Source of the DNA: Halogeometricum pallidum JCM 14848 | Lineage (GTDB): Archaea > Halobacteriota > Halobacteria > Halobacteriales > Haloferacaceae | Reading direction: 5' to 3' | Length of the DNA: 64,000 nucleotides | NCBI RefSeq assembly: GCF_000337095.1 | Contig: NZ_AOIV01000045.1 | Location: 187,378 to 251,377 of the forward strand | Shown: one piece after another, positions 8,567-15,901 of the stretch | Numbering within the stretch: the stretch's first letter is position 1 | Layout: each line of letters opens with the position of its first letter | Notes under the pieces: generated by a model | Seen by the model: the letters and a program-made list of their open reading frames with translations, nothing else | Told to the model about the DNA's origin: nothing | Database searches by the model: none | Made by a program: the position numbers and the translations under genes

Positions 8567-8680
8567 GCGGGTGAGTTCCGCCGTCGGCGCAATAAACCAA
8601 TCGAACGACCGTGAGGAATCCGTTCCCGGGGAGTGAGAACGGCCGCCGCGGCTTTGAAACCGGGTGGCGAACTGGGAGGT

Positions 8681-9121
8681 ATGTACAAGCGCATCCTCGT
8701 TCCGACCGACGGAAGCGGTCCCGCCGACGGAGCGGTCGAACACGCCGTCAACCTCGCGAGCACGTACGGTGCCGAAATTCACGTCCTCTACGTCGTCGAC
8801 ATCCGGTCGGCCGGACAGGGCGAGTGGGCGTTGGACGCCGAGGCAGTCTTCGAGGCGGGCCGCGGTCACGGCGACGCCGTCGTCAACGAGGTGGCCGACT
8901 ACGTGCGCTCGAAGGACGTATCGGTGACGACGGCGGTCAGGACCGGCATCCCGGCCGAGGAGATACACGACTACGCCGACGAGGAGGGCTGTGACCTCGT
9001 CGTGATGGGGACGCACGGCCGGACCGGACTGGACCGCTACCTCCTCGGGAGCGTCACGGAGAAAGTCGTCCGACAGTCGGACGTGCCGGTGTTGACCATC
9101 CGAACCGCGGGATCGGACTGA
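8681..9121 (+). CDS. Universal stress protein, UspA family
   Basis: The 146-residue single-domain Usp begins MYKRILVPTDGSGPA and ends with the ATP-binding signature MGTHGRTGLDRYLLGSVTEKV, i.e. the G-2x-G-9x-G(S) pattern, then VPVLTIR. It is therefore likely an ATP-binding Usp. ATG 8681 is directly preceded by GGGAGGT. It is a single-gene unit between the dehydrogenase (divergent) and the RIO-like kinase. The stress that induces it cannot be told. Confidence 0.93.
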   Translation: MYKRILVPTDGSGPADGAVEHAVNLASTYGAEIHVLYVVDIRSAGQGEWALDAEAVFEAGRGHGDAVVNEVADYVRSKDVSVTTAVRTGIPAEEIHDYADEEGCDLVVMGTHGRTGLDRYLLGSVTEKVVRQSDVPVLTIRTAGSD

Positions 9122-9153
9122 GGTCGGCCGCGGGCGAGAATCGGACAGGACAG

Positions 9154-9160
9154 TTATACC
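9154..9160 (+). promoter_or_regulatory. TATA box of the RIO-like kinase gene
   Basis: TTATACC lies 24-30 bp before ATG 9184, the expected spacing for a leaderless haloarchaeal transcript. Confidence 0.55.
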
Positions 9161-9183
9161 CCCCGCGCTCTTTACTCAGTTTC

Positions 9184-9981
9184 ATGGAACTCCGCCGCCT
9201 CGTCCGGGGGCGCGTGGATTGGCCCCGTCTGGAGGCTATCGTCCGCGAACTCCGAGAACGGTACGGACGCGAGGAACTGCACGTGCGCTTCCTCGAAGCC
9301 GACAACTGGCTCTCCACCCCCATGGTCGTCGACGACGAGTGGTTCGTTAAAGTCATCTCGAAGCAGAACTCGCTGGTCCACGCCCTGTTCACCACCGGGC
9401 GCAACCTCGGCGCGTTCTCCTCGGGCACCGAGGGATTCTTCGAGCACTTCGGGACGCCCCTCGAGATGGCCGAACACGAACTGGAGGCGACCCGCCGGAT
9501 GCGCGAGATAGGGCTGAACGCCCCCGAACCCGTCGAGGCGTTCGAGGTGGACGGCTTCGGCGTGCTCGTACTCGAGTATCTGCCCCACTTCCAGTCGCTC
9601 GACCGACTGGACCGCGAACGGGAGAAACAGCTCGCACCGGCCGTCTTCGAGGCGTTGTACACGATGCACGAACACGGACTCGCGCACGGCGACCTGCGCG
9701 CCGAGAACGTGCTCATCGTCGACGACGACGTCTACTTCATCGACGCGACGAACGTGAGCGACGAGGGCGCCGAGGACTCCTGGTCGTACGACCTCGCGTG
9801 CGCCCTCGCCGCGATGGAACCGCTCATCGGGGCGAAGGCGACGGTGGACGCCGCGCTCGAATCGCACACTCCCGAGGACCTGCTCGCCGCCATCTATTTC
9901 CTCGATTTCGTCAACATCCGGCCGGACCACGACTTCGACGCCGCGGCGCTGAAAGGCGTCATCGGACAGCGCGCCACGTAG
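9184..9981 (+). CDS. RIO-type / Bud32-like protein kinase
   Basis: The 265-residue protein has an N-terminal helical region (1-45), a kinase N-lobe with the probable ATP lysine in DEWFVKVIS (about residue 57) and a C-lobe with the catalytic loop HGDLRAENVLI (about 163-173) and the metal-binding Asp in YFIDATNVS, where DFG is replaced by DAT. This short N-lobe and HGDxxxxN loop are typical of RIO/Bud32-like kinases, not of eukaryotic-type Ser/Thr kinases. The substrate is unknown. It stands alone with its own TATA box. Confidence 0.75.
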   Translation: MELRRLVRGRVDWPRLEAIVRELRERYGREELHVRFLEADNWLSTPMVVDDEWFVKVISKQNSLVHALFTTGRNLGAFSSGTEGFFEHFGTPLEMAEHELEATRRMREIGLNAPEPVEAFEVDGFGVLVLEYLPHFQSLDRLDREREKQLAPAVFEALYTMHEHGLAHGDLRAENVLIVDDDVYFIDATNVSDEGAEDSWSYDLACALAAMEPLIGAKATVDAALESHTPEDLLAAIYFLDFVNIRPDHDFDAAALKGVIGQRAT

Positions 9982-10132
9982 TTCGGGGCCGAACCCGACG
10001 CTCGGACGAGTGAGCGACGCGCACGCCGAAGAAGTACTGTCCGCCGAACGGACCGGACCGAGTCGACGGGCCCTCGAACGGGCGCGCGAGGTCATCCGCA
10101 AACAGTTCTGCACTCCCGGGAAGCCGACCGCG

Positions 10133-10492
10133 CTATCGGCTTGTGAGGTGCTCTTCGAGCAGTTCCGCGTTCCGGACGTTCGATTTGAAGATGGCGTCGA
10201 AGATGTCGCCGAGGACCGGAATCGACCCGATGCCGAAGTCGAGAAGGATGTTGAGCAGCATCTTTCCGATGACGTTCGGTTCGGCGCCGACGCGGACGGC
10301 TTCGCCGACCGTGTACATCGAGATGACTGCAGTCACGAGGTCGCCCGACACCGGGGCGAGGCCGACCAGGGCGTCGAGGCCGATGCGTCTGTCCGTGCCC
10401 GGAACCGTGACGGCGTCGTCCATCAGATCCGCGAGGAGTCGGACGCGACGGAGTGCGCCCTCTTCCTGCGGAGTGAGTCCTGATTCTGACAC
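10133..10492 (-). CDS. DUF4112 membrane-associated protein
   Basis: The 119-residue protein matches the DUF4112 pattern: an N-terminal helix (EGALRRVRLLADLMDDAV), the IPGTDRRIGLDALVGL-type motif seen here as VPGTDRRIGLDALVGLAPVSGD, a hydrophobic segment and a GSIPVLGDIFDAIFKSNVRN motif. Such proteins are predicted to have one or two membrane segments; function is unknown. The start is GTG at 10492 (VSESGLTPQEEG). A frame on the opposite strand covers the same stretch but has no family features. Confidence 0.8.
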   Translation of the reverse strand: MSESGLTPQEEGALRRVRLLADLMDDAVTVPGTDRRIGLDALVGLAPVSGDLVTAVISMYTVGEAVRVGAEPNVIGKMLLNILLDFGIGSIPVLGDIFDAIFKSNVRNAELLEEHLTSR

Positions 10493-10610
10493 GCGCTAAG
10501 GTACGGCGTCGGGGAAGGTGTCTCTGGTGGCCGTATACTCATGCACGCCAGCACCGTCCATCGCTCACCCGCTCCCCGTCTGCCGGTCGGCGTATCGTTC
10601 CTGAACGAAT

Positions 10611-10621
10611 ATACTTTTTAT
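10611..10621 (+). promoter_or_regulatory. TATA box upstream of the small gene at 10644
   Basis: The AT-rich run ATACTTTTTAT is centred about 28 bp before ATG 10644 in otherwise GC-rich DNA. This is one of the clearest core promoters in the window. Transcription from it could continue into proline dehydrogenase 76 bp beyond the small gene. Confidence 0.6.
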
Positions 10622-10643
10622 TCGGGGACGTCTGTGACGTGAT

Positions 10644-10961
10644 ATGGCTACCCACGCATCGCAGAGTGGCAGCGGCGTCGACCTTCCCGACGCCGTCCCG
10701 TTGGACGTCCGGTGTCTGACCCGTCTGAGCTGGGAGTTGGGGTCGCGCGTCGTCGACGACGAGGAGTCGACTCGCGAGAGCGAGTGGACGCACGCGGACG
10801 CGCCGTGGCGACTCTCCGTCTTCCGCGTGACGAACCACACGGACGTTCTGCGCGTCCGCACGCCGGTCGGTCGAGAGCGGTTCTACGGGGCCGTCCAGAC
10901 GGACATCCGCGAGGCGCTACCGGGTCTCGAGGAGTCGGCGCACTGGCGACGGTGCGGGTAG
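10644..10961 (+). CDS. Small haloarchaeal protein of unknown function
   Basis: The 105-residue protein has no signal peptide, membrane segment or Cys pair that I can see. A recognisable middle part is LDVRCLTRLSWELGSR, followed by WRLSVFRVTNHTDVLRVRTP. It is probably a small alpha/beta protein. The strong TATA box and haloarchaeal codon use support expression. It lies in the same direction as proline dehydrogenase, and its stop codon falls inside the 5' arm of the inverted repeat that precedes that gene, so a functional link is possible but unproven. Confidence 0.6.
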   Translation: MATHASQSGSGVDLPDAVPLDVRCLTRLSWELGSRVVDDEESTRESEWTHADAPWRLSVFRVTNHTDVLRVRTPVGRERFYGAVQTDIREALPGLEESAHWRRCG

Positions 10962-11028
10962 GCCCCCTCCGAATCGAACCGATGGCGTACATGGTCGGGT
11001 CGGCCTCTAAGGGACCCCGCACCTACCC
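10951..11028 (+). promoter_or_regulatory. Structured inverted repeat before proline dehydrogenase
   Basis: GGTGCGGG (10951-10958) is complementary to CCCGCACC (11016-11023), and the overlapping GGGTAGG (10956-10962) is complementary to CCTACCC (11022-11028). The two stems share bases, so they are mutually exclusive. The downstream arm ends 3 bp before the GAGGT ribosome site of the gene at 11037. A TATA-like TCTAAG (11005-11010) lies between the arms. The element could be an operator around the promoter or an RNA switch masking the ribosome site; it also mimics a tRNA acceptor stem on the minus strand but lacks D and T stems. Confidence 0.5.
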
Positions 11029-11036
11029 ATGAGGTA

Positions 11037-11867
11037 ATGATACCACCCGTCGCGGACAACTTCGTCGCCGGAGAGGACGCCGAGACGTTGCTCGATTACG
11101 TCGCCGAGACGAACGAGGAGGGCATCGCAGGTATCGCGAACCTCCTCGGCGAGCACTACGACCAGCGACCGGACGCGGCCGCGGACACGGAGGCGTACGT
11201 CGAACTCGCCGAACGCATCGACGAACGGGACCTCGACTGCTGCATCTCGGTGAAGCCCTCGCAGGTCGGCCTCGACGTCGGCGCCGACGTGTTCCGTCGA
11301 AACCTCGGTCGAATCGTCGAGCACGCGACCGACCGCGACGTCTTCGTCTGGGTGGACATGGAGGACCACGAGACGACGGACGCGACGCTCGACGCCTTCG
11401 AGGAGAACGCCCGCGAGTACGGCGACGTGGGCGTCTGCGTGCAGGCGAACCTGCGGCGCACCGGTGAGGACCTGGAGCGACTCGCCGACGTGCCCGGGAA
11501 GGTCCGCCTCGTCAAGGGCGCGTACGACGAACCGGACGAGGTGGCCTACCGCGAGAAGTCGACGGTGGACGAGAAGTACCGCGAGTACATCGAGTTCGCC
11601 TTCCGGGAGTTCGACGACGGCGTCGCCGTCGGCAGCCACGACATCGGGATGATAAACCACGCCGTCGACTGCCACCGCGAGTACGGGACGCCGTTCGAGG
11701 TGCAGATGCTGATGGGCGTCCGCGAGAACGTCCAGCGACGGCTCGTCGGTTCGGTTCCGGTCTACCGGTACGTCCCGTACGGACCGAAGTGGGCCTCCTA
11801 CTTCGCGCGGCGGGTGCGAGAGAGAAAGGAGAACGCCCTGTTCGCACTGCGCGCCGTCCTCGGCTGA
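11037..11867 (+). CDS. putA: Proline dehydrogenase
   Basis: The 276-residue protein is a monofunctional PRODH with the FAD-binding beta8/alpha8 barrel of the PutA family. Recognisable parts are CISVKPSQVGLDVG (about 65-78), FVWVDMEDHETTDATLDAF, VQANLRRT, VRLVKGAYDEP and the C-terminal substrate motif VPVYRYVPYGPKWASYFARRVRER. It oxidises proline to pyrroline-5-carboxylate and feeds electrons to the membrane quinone pool. The aldehyde dehydrogenase at 12804 is the likely second step. ATG 11037 follows GAGGT. Confidence 0.92.
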   Translation: MIPPVADNFVAGEDAETLLDYVAETNEEGIAGIANLLGEHYDQRPDAAADTEAYVELAERIDERDLDCCISVKPSQVGLDVGADVFRRNLGRIVEHATDRDVFVWVDMEDHETTDATLDAFEENAREYGDVGVCVQANLRRTGEDLERLADVPGKVRLVKGAYDEPDEVAYREKSTVDEKYREYIEFAFREFDDGVAVGSHDIGMINHAVDCHREYGTPFEVQMLMGVRENVQRRLVGSVPVYRYVPYGPKWASYFARRVRERKENALFALRAVLG

Positions 11868-11912
11868 ATCGCCGCGTCCGTACGTCCTCGTCCCCGCTCT
11901 CCTCTTTTCTCT

Positions 11913-12653
11913 CTACGCCTCCTCGCCGTCCGGGTCGAGGAGCTTCGACTCGGCCTTCCGCAGGTGCTCGAGCAGCGTCGTCTTCGAGACGCCCGCCTCC
12001 GCGGCGAGTTCGCGCGTCGAGACGCCGCGCGGCCACTGGTAGTAGCCCCGCTTTCGCGCGAGTTCGAACACCTCCCGCTGGGTGGACGTCAGCGTCCCGA
12101 GTCGTCGCACCCGCTCTGAGTCGACCGTCTCCGAGGAGGCGATGCGCTCGACGGTTATCTCCGCGCCGGACGCCTCGCGAACCGCGTCCAGCGCCGTCCC
12201 CACCTCGCCGCGTTCGCCGGTGAAACAGACGTCCCAGTACTCCGTCCCGTCCTCGATTCGCGTCGGTGCGCTGTGGACGAACCCGTGTTCGAGCAGCGTC
12301 GGACAGATCATCTCTCGGGGGTCGTACTCCAAGAAGAACTCGCGGGCGACCTGACCGGGGGCGACCCGCGCCGCCGTCCGTCCGAACCGCTCCTGTAGCT
12401 CCCTGACCTCGCCGCCGTACTCGGAGGCCTGAATCTCGTCCAACAGCGCCTCCACCTCCGCCGCGGAGTCGCCGTAGGCGGTGAACAGCCCGTTCACCGC
12501 GCTCGTCTCGGCCTCCGTCTCGGGCGCGTGGTAGATGGCGTGCGCGAGGATGCCCCCGGAGCGTCTCTTGGTCGACTCTATCGCCCAACACCGCGGGTGC
12601 CAGAGGTCGAGAGTCAGACGCGTCCCCGTCTGCGTTGCTCCGCGTGTGCCCAT
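11913..12653 (-). CDS. HTH_10-family (bacterio-opsin activator-like) transcriptional regulator
   Basis: The 246-residue protein ends in a helix-turn-helix of the Bat/HTH_10 type: LTSTQREVFELARKRGYYQWPRGVSTRELAAEAGVSKTTLLEHLRKAE-like order, with the GYYxxPRxxS signature near residue 200 and the recognition helix after it. The N-terminal 170 residues form an effector-like domain with EYWDVCFTGER. It lies between the two proline catabolic genes, in the opposite direction, which makes it the probable local regulator; the inducer is an inference. ATG 12653 sits 27 bp from a TATATC box, so the mRNA is probably leaderless. Confidence 0.85.
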   Translation of the reverse strand: MGTRGATQTGTRLTLDLWHPRCWAIESTKRRSGGILAHAIYHAPETEAETSAVNGLFTAYGDSAAEVEALLDEIQASEYGGEVRELQERFGRTAARVAPGQVAREFFLEYDPREMICPTLLEHGFVHSAPTRIEDGTEYWDVCFTGERGEVGTALDAVREASGAEITVERIASSETVDSERVRRLGTLTSTQREVFELARKRGYYQWPRGVSTRELAAEAGVSKTTLLEHLRKAESKLLDPDGEEA

Positions 12654-12679
12654 ACACCACGCTCTCGCGCTACCCGGTG

Positions 12680-12686
12680 ATATATC
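12680..12686 (-). promoter_or_regulatory. TATA box of the HTH_10 regulator gene
   Basis: On the minus strand GATATATC lies 27-34 bp before ATG 12653. The 150-bp spacer to the divergent aldehyde dehydrogenase gene also holds an inverted repeat GGCGGA-6-TCCGCC (12735-12752) that could serve as an operator; this is a guess. Confidence 0.5.
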
Positions 12687-12803
12687 GTTCGCTGTTGGTA
12701 CACGATCCCCTACGGGCGGGACTCGACCGCACGGGGCGGACGACGCTCCGCCGTCCATGGGAGGGAGGCCGATTATTAAGTGACGTTCGAGAATACCTCT
12801 TGT

Positions 12804-14333
12804 ATGGCGAATCACGACGAAGTCTACCAACACTACATCGACGGCGAGTGGACCGACGGGACGGGCGAGGAGACGTTCGAGTCGGAGAACCCGGCGACGG
12901 GGAAGTCGCTGGGCGAGTTCCGCCGGGGCACACCGGACGACGTTGACACCGCCCTCGCGGCCGCGACCGAGGCCGAAGAAGAGTGGCAGGCGCTCTCGCA
13001 CATCGACCGCGCGGAGTACCTCTGGGATATCTACCACGAACTGAAAGAGCGCCACCAGGAGTTGGGCGAAGTCGTCACGAAGGAGTGCGGCAAGGAGATA
13101 AGCGAGGGGAAGGCCGACGTCACCGAGGCGTGGCACATGGTCGAGTGGGCCGCCGGCGACGCCCGCCACCCGAAGGGCGACGTCGTCCCCTCCGAGATTC
13201 CCGCGAAGGACGCCTACATGCGCCGGAAGCCCCGGGGCGTCGTCGGCTGTGTCACCCCGTGGAACTTCCCGGTGGCCATCCCCTTCTGGCACATGGCTGT
13301 CAGCCTCGTCGAGGGTAACACCGTCGTCTGGAAGCCCGCCGAGCAGACGCCGTGGTGCGGGCAGATCATCGCGGAGATGTTCGAGGAGGCGGGCATCCCC
13401 GACGGCGTGTTCAACATGGTGCAGGGCTTCGGCGACACCGGCGAGGCCATCGTCGACGACGACCGCGTCGACACCGTGCTGTTCACCGGGTCCGCGGAGG
13501 TCGGACAGGAGATCGCCTCGAAGGTCGGCGGCCAACCCGGCAAACTCGCCGCCTGCGAGATGGGCGGGAAGAACAACATCGTCGTCACCGAGGAGGCCGA
13601 CCTCGACATCGCCGTCCACTCGGCGGTCATGTCGTCGTTCAAGACGACCGGGCAGCGCTGTGTCTCCTCGGAGCGACTCGTCGTCCACGAGGACGTCTAC
13701 GACGAGTTCAAAGAGCGGTTCGTCGAAGTCGCGAAGGACGTCTCGGTCGGCGACCCCCTCGAGGAGGAGACGTTCATGGGTCCGCTCATCGAGGAGGGCC
13801 ACAAGGAGAAGGTGACCGAGTACAACGAACTCGCGAAGCGAGAGGACGTGAACGTGCTGGTCGACCGAACCGAACTCGACGACGACGAGATTCCCGAGGG
13901 CCACGAGGACGGCCACTGGGTCGGCCCGTTCGTCTACGAGGCCGACGCACAGGAGAATCTCCGCTGTACGCACGAGGAGGTGTTCGGCCCCCACGTCGCC
14001 CTCCTGAAGTACTCCGGCGACATCGAGACGGCGGTCGACATCCACAACGACACCGACTACGGCCTCGCGGGAGCCATCATCTCCGAGGACTACCGGCAGA
14101 TAAACTACTTCCGCGACAACGCCGAAATCGGTCTCGCCTACGGCAACCTCCCCTGCATCGGGGCGGAGGTGCACCTGCCGTTCGGCGGCGTGAAGAAGTC
14201 GGGTAACGGCTACCCCAGCGCTCGCGAGGTCATCGAGGCCGTCACCGAGCGGACGGCGTGGACGCTGAACAACTCGAAGGACATCCAGATGGCGCAGGGA
14301 CTCTCGGCGGACATCAAGACCCGCGAGGACTGA
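12804..14333 (+). CDS. Aldehyde dehydrogenase, probable 1-pyrroline-5-carboxylate dehydrogenase
   Basis: The 509-residue protein has the ALDH core: VTPWNFPVAIPFW (NAD-binding helix N, about 146-158), VWKPAEQTPW, FTGSAEVGQEIA, catalytic Glu in ACEMGGKNN (about 257) and catalytic Cys in TTGQRCVSSERL (about 291), then EEVFGPHVALL and FGGVKKSGNG. P5C dehydrogenases and semialdehyde dehydrogenases share this core; its position beside proline dehydrogenase and the HTH_10 regulator argues for glutamate-semialdehyde oxidation. ATG 12804 is chosen over an ATG-less extension to 12780; TTATTAAG (12773-12780) is a fitting TATA box. Confidence 0.88.
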   Translation: MANHDEVYQHYIDGEWTDGTGEETFESENPATGKSLGEFRRGTPDDVDTALAAATEAEEEWQALSHIDRAEYLWDIYHELKERHQELGEVVTKECGKEISEGKADVTEAWHMVEWAAGDARHPKGDVVPSEIPAKDAYMRRKPRGVVGCVTPWNFPVAIPFWHMAVSLVEGNTVVWKPAEQTPWCGQIIAEMFEEAGIPDGVFNMVQGFGDTGEAIVDDDRVDTVLFTGSAEVGQEIASKVGGQPGKLAACEMGGKNNIVVTEEADLDIAVHSAVMSSFKTTGQRCVSSERLVVHEDVYDEFKERFVEVAKDVSVGDPLEEETFMGPLIEEGHKEKVTEYNELAKREDVNVLVDRTELDDDEIPEGHEDGHWVGPFVYEADAQENLRCTHEEVFGPHVALLKYSGDIETAVDIHNDTDYGLAGAIISEDYRQINYFRDNAEIGLAYGNLPCIGAEVHLPFGGVKKSGNGYPSAREVIEAVTERTAWTLNNSKDIQMAQGLSADIKTRED

Positions 14334-14620
14334 ACCGGTCGAACCGGCGGTCCGCTTTCGCTCCTCTTTCGTTTCCGTTCCGGACGGTCGCGTGGCTCGA
14401 GAGCGTGAAGTACGAACCGCGCGCGGCGTTTCCTCACGCCGCGCAGTGCGGTTCTGAGCGCGCGGTTGAGCGGCGTCGTGATGCGGTCGGCCCCCGCCGG
14501 GTTCGAGAGCGTGCCCGCGTGACGCCGCAGCGCGTCGATGCCGTAGCGGACCCCGTTCACTACGGCCGTGGTGCGGCGGGTCGTGCCGACTAGACGAGAA
14601 AAGCGTCTGTACGTCGGCAA
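14210..14620 (-). CDS. Possible uncalled or decayed gene, low confidence
   Basis: This minus-strand frame covers most of the 500-bp gap after the aldehyde dehydrogenase gene. From about 14560 down to 14440 nearly every third base is G or C, in the manner of real local genes, with a sensible protein segment (GVRYGIDALRRHAG...). A TATA-like TTTATC sits at 14643-14648 on the same strand, about 25 bp before a TTG at 14620; a GTG at 14560 is an alternative start. Against it, the frame runs 124 bp into the end of the convergent gene, and the C-terminal part is basic and featureless. It may be a remnant. No family is recognised. The rest of the gap (14621-14833) shows no gene. Confidence 0.25.
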   Translation of the reverse strand: MPTYRRFSRLVGTTRRTTAVVNGVRYGIDALRRHAGTLSNPAGADRITTPLNRALRTALRGVRKRRARFVLHALEPRDRPERKRKRSESGPPVRPVQSSRVLMSAESPCAIWMSFELFSVHAVRSVTASMTSRALG

Positions 14621-14833
14621 TATCGGCTAAGTGTGGCAAGAGGATAAACCCTCCGGGTGATGCGAAGACGCAGCACACCGGCGGGATGTGCGGCGGCCGG
14701 ACGGGCGGTGTCGACGACGCGCACCGAGAGAACTGACCCGTACGGTCCCGGACGGACGGAAGACGGTGGAACCGGACGCAAAATCGAACGAGAAGGGGGG
14801 GAGAGAGACGAGCGAGCGCCGACAGTCAGGCCG

Positions 14834-15256
14834 TCACTCTAAATCCGCTCGGAGCGCCGCCTCTAAGTTCTCGAGTTCCCGGTCGAGGTTGCGCTTGAAG
14901 AAGCTCTCGACGCCGGGGAGTTTGCCGTCGACGACGAACTCGTTGCGGAGTCGGCTCCCCGTCTCGGTCTTCTCGATGGTGTGCTCGCCGGTGACGCGCA
15001 TCACCTTCGAGGTGCCGACGAAGCGGACGAACCGGGGCGGGTCGCGCTCGACGTCTTCGGTTTCGACGGTCGCGGTCGAACGCACGAGGGGGATGGGCAG
15101 CGAGACGTGCCACGTCGCCTCGTTGGTCTCGGGGTCGACCTCGTAGCTCTCGACGACGCTGATGGCCTCCGCGCGTCGCCCGGGGTCGGCGATGAACTCC
15201 CAGACGGCCTCCGGCGGGGCGTCGAACTCGAACGCTCTGCTGACGCGGACGGTCAT
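14834..15256 (-). CDS. SRPBCC (START/Bet v1-like, CoxG-type) protein
   Basis: The 140-residue protein has the SRPBCC pattern: start MTVRVSRAFEFDAPPEAVWEF with the conserved AVWEFIADPGR helix, a central beta sheet and the final amphipathic helix RELENLEAALRADLE. These domains bind hydrophobic ligands or lipids in a deep pocket. It resembles the CoxG/polyketide cyclase branch; the ligand cannot be told. It is the last of three small minus-strand genes (15772 to 14834), each apparently with its own promoter. Confidence 0.8.
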   Translation of the reverse strand: MTVRVSRAFEFDAPPEAVWEFIADPGRRAEAISVVESYEVDPETNEATWHVSLPIPLVRSTATVETEDVERDPPRFVRFVGTSKVMRVTGEHTIEKTETGSRLRNEFVVDGKLPGVESFFKRNLDRELENLEAALRADLE

Positions 15257-15296
15257 GTAACTCGGCTACGGGAGGAGAGTAAAAAAGCCACCCGAC

Positions 15297-15527
15297 CTAC
15301 CCGACGGTGACGCGCCACGTCGTCGACCGGGCGCGGCCCCACTTTTCTATCTCCACGTCCTCGGATTTCTCCGCGAGTCGAGGGAGGCGCGCACCGACCT
15401 GCTTGGCGGAGAGGCCGATGGCCTCGGCGATGTTCTTCGCCCGGAAGTATCGCTCGCCCGCGCCGACGCTCTCGCGCAGGTAGGCGACTATCCGCTGTTC
15501 TTCGTCGGTGTACTCACTCATTTTCAT
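15297..15527 (-). CDS. Small winged-helix-like haloarchaeal protein (DUF7123-like)
   Basis: The 76-residue protein reads as a compact winged helix: helix 1 DEEQRIVAYLRESV, helix 2 RAKNIAEAIG, recognition helix SAKQVGARLPRLAE, wing VEIEKWGRARSTTWRV. I recall similar haloarchaeal proteins grouped as DUF7123, but the name is uncertain. ATG 15527 and ATG 15521 are both possible. TTAAG 22-26 bp upstream of 15527 (minus strand) is a plausible TATA box. A DNA-binding role is inferred from the fold only. Confidence 0.7.
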   Translation of the reverse strand: MKMSEYTDEEQRIVAYLRESVGAGERYFRAKNIAEAIGLSAKQVGARLPRLAEKSEDVEIEKWGRARSTTWRVTVG

Positions 15528-15589
15528 CGGTGGTAAGGGAGTTCGGCTCTTAACCGTTTTCGTCAGACATTAGTCAACTCTTCGAAATA

Positions 15590-15772
15590 TCACCAGAACG
15601 CGTGCGCGCCGACGACGGCCAGACAGGCGGCGATGATGGCGACGGCGAACGAGATCGCCGTCGTGAGTTGGTCGCCCGCGGCGACCATCCACGCGGCGGC
15701 GATGACGGTGACGACGGAGAACAGCACCGCAAAGCCGATGCCCTTGTCAGATTGGATATCCTGCGTCTGCAT
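15590..15772 (-). CDS. Small two-TM membrane protein
   Basis: The 60-residue protein MQTQDIQSDKGIG... has two hydrophobic helices (about 12-31 and 38-58) joined by a short GDQ turn, with almost no loops. Such mini membrane proteins are common and conserved in haloarchaea (possibly DUF7525-like). No catalytic residues are visible. Confidence 0.65.
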   Translation of the reverse strand: MQTQDIQSDKGIGFAVLFSVVTVIAAAWMVAAGDQLTTAISFAVAIIAACLAVVGAHAFW

Positions 15773-15866
15773 ATCTCGGAGTTCGGTGGCTCCGACTTAG
15801 TTCATTCGACAGCCTCCGGCACGCCGAACGGGAGATTCCGACGAGGCGATACAAGTAATATAGAGC

Positions 15867-15877
15867 GATATTTTTTG
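15867..15877 (+). promoter_or_regulatory. TATA box of the LEA2 protein gene
   Basis: GATATTTTTTG lies 25-35 bp before ATG 15902, at the centre of a local AT-rich patch. Confidence 0.55.
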
Positions 15878-15901
15878 TATCTGTAACGTCTCTCGTCGTC
15901 A

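Noticed and set aside
8567..9016. N-terminal 150-residue extension of the first acyl-CoA dehydrogenase
   Set aside because: It is antisense to uspA and has no similarity to the family; ATG 8566 gives the canonical start.
10010..10483. Plus-strand frame over the DUF4112 gene
   Set aside because: No start signal or family features; the minus-strand protein matches DUF4112.
10956..11028. tRNA-like sequence on the minus strand (perfect 7-bp acceptor GGGTAGG/CCTACCC and a GGTTCGATTC stretch)
   Set aside because: No D-stem, no anticodon stem and no T-stem could be paired, so it is not a tRNA gene; it is kept as an inverted repeat.
12654..14678. A very long open minus-strand frame antisense to the aldehyde dehydrogenase and continuous with the HTH_10 regulator
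   Set aside because: It is a GC-rich shadow; only the part below 12653 has family features, and a TATA box marks that start.
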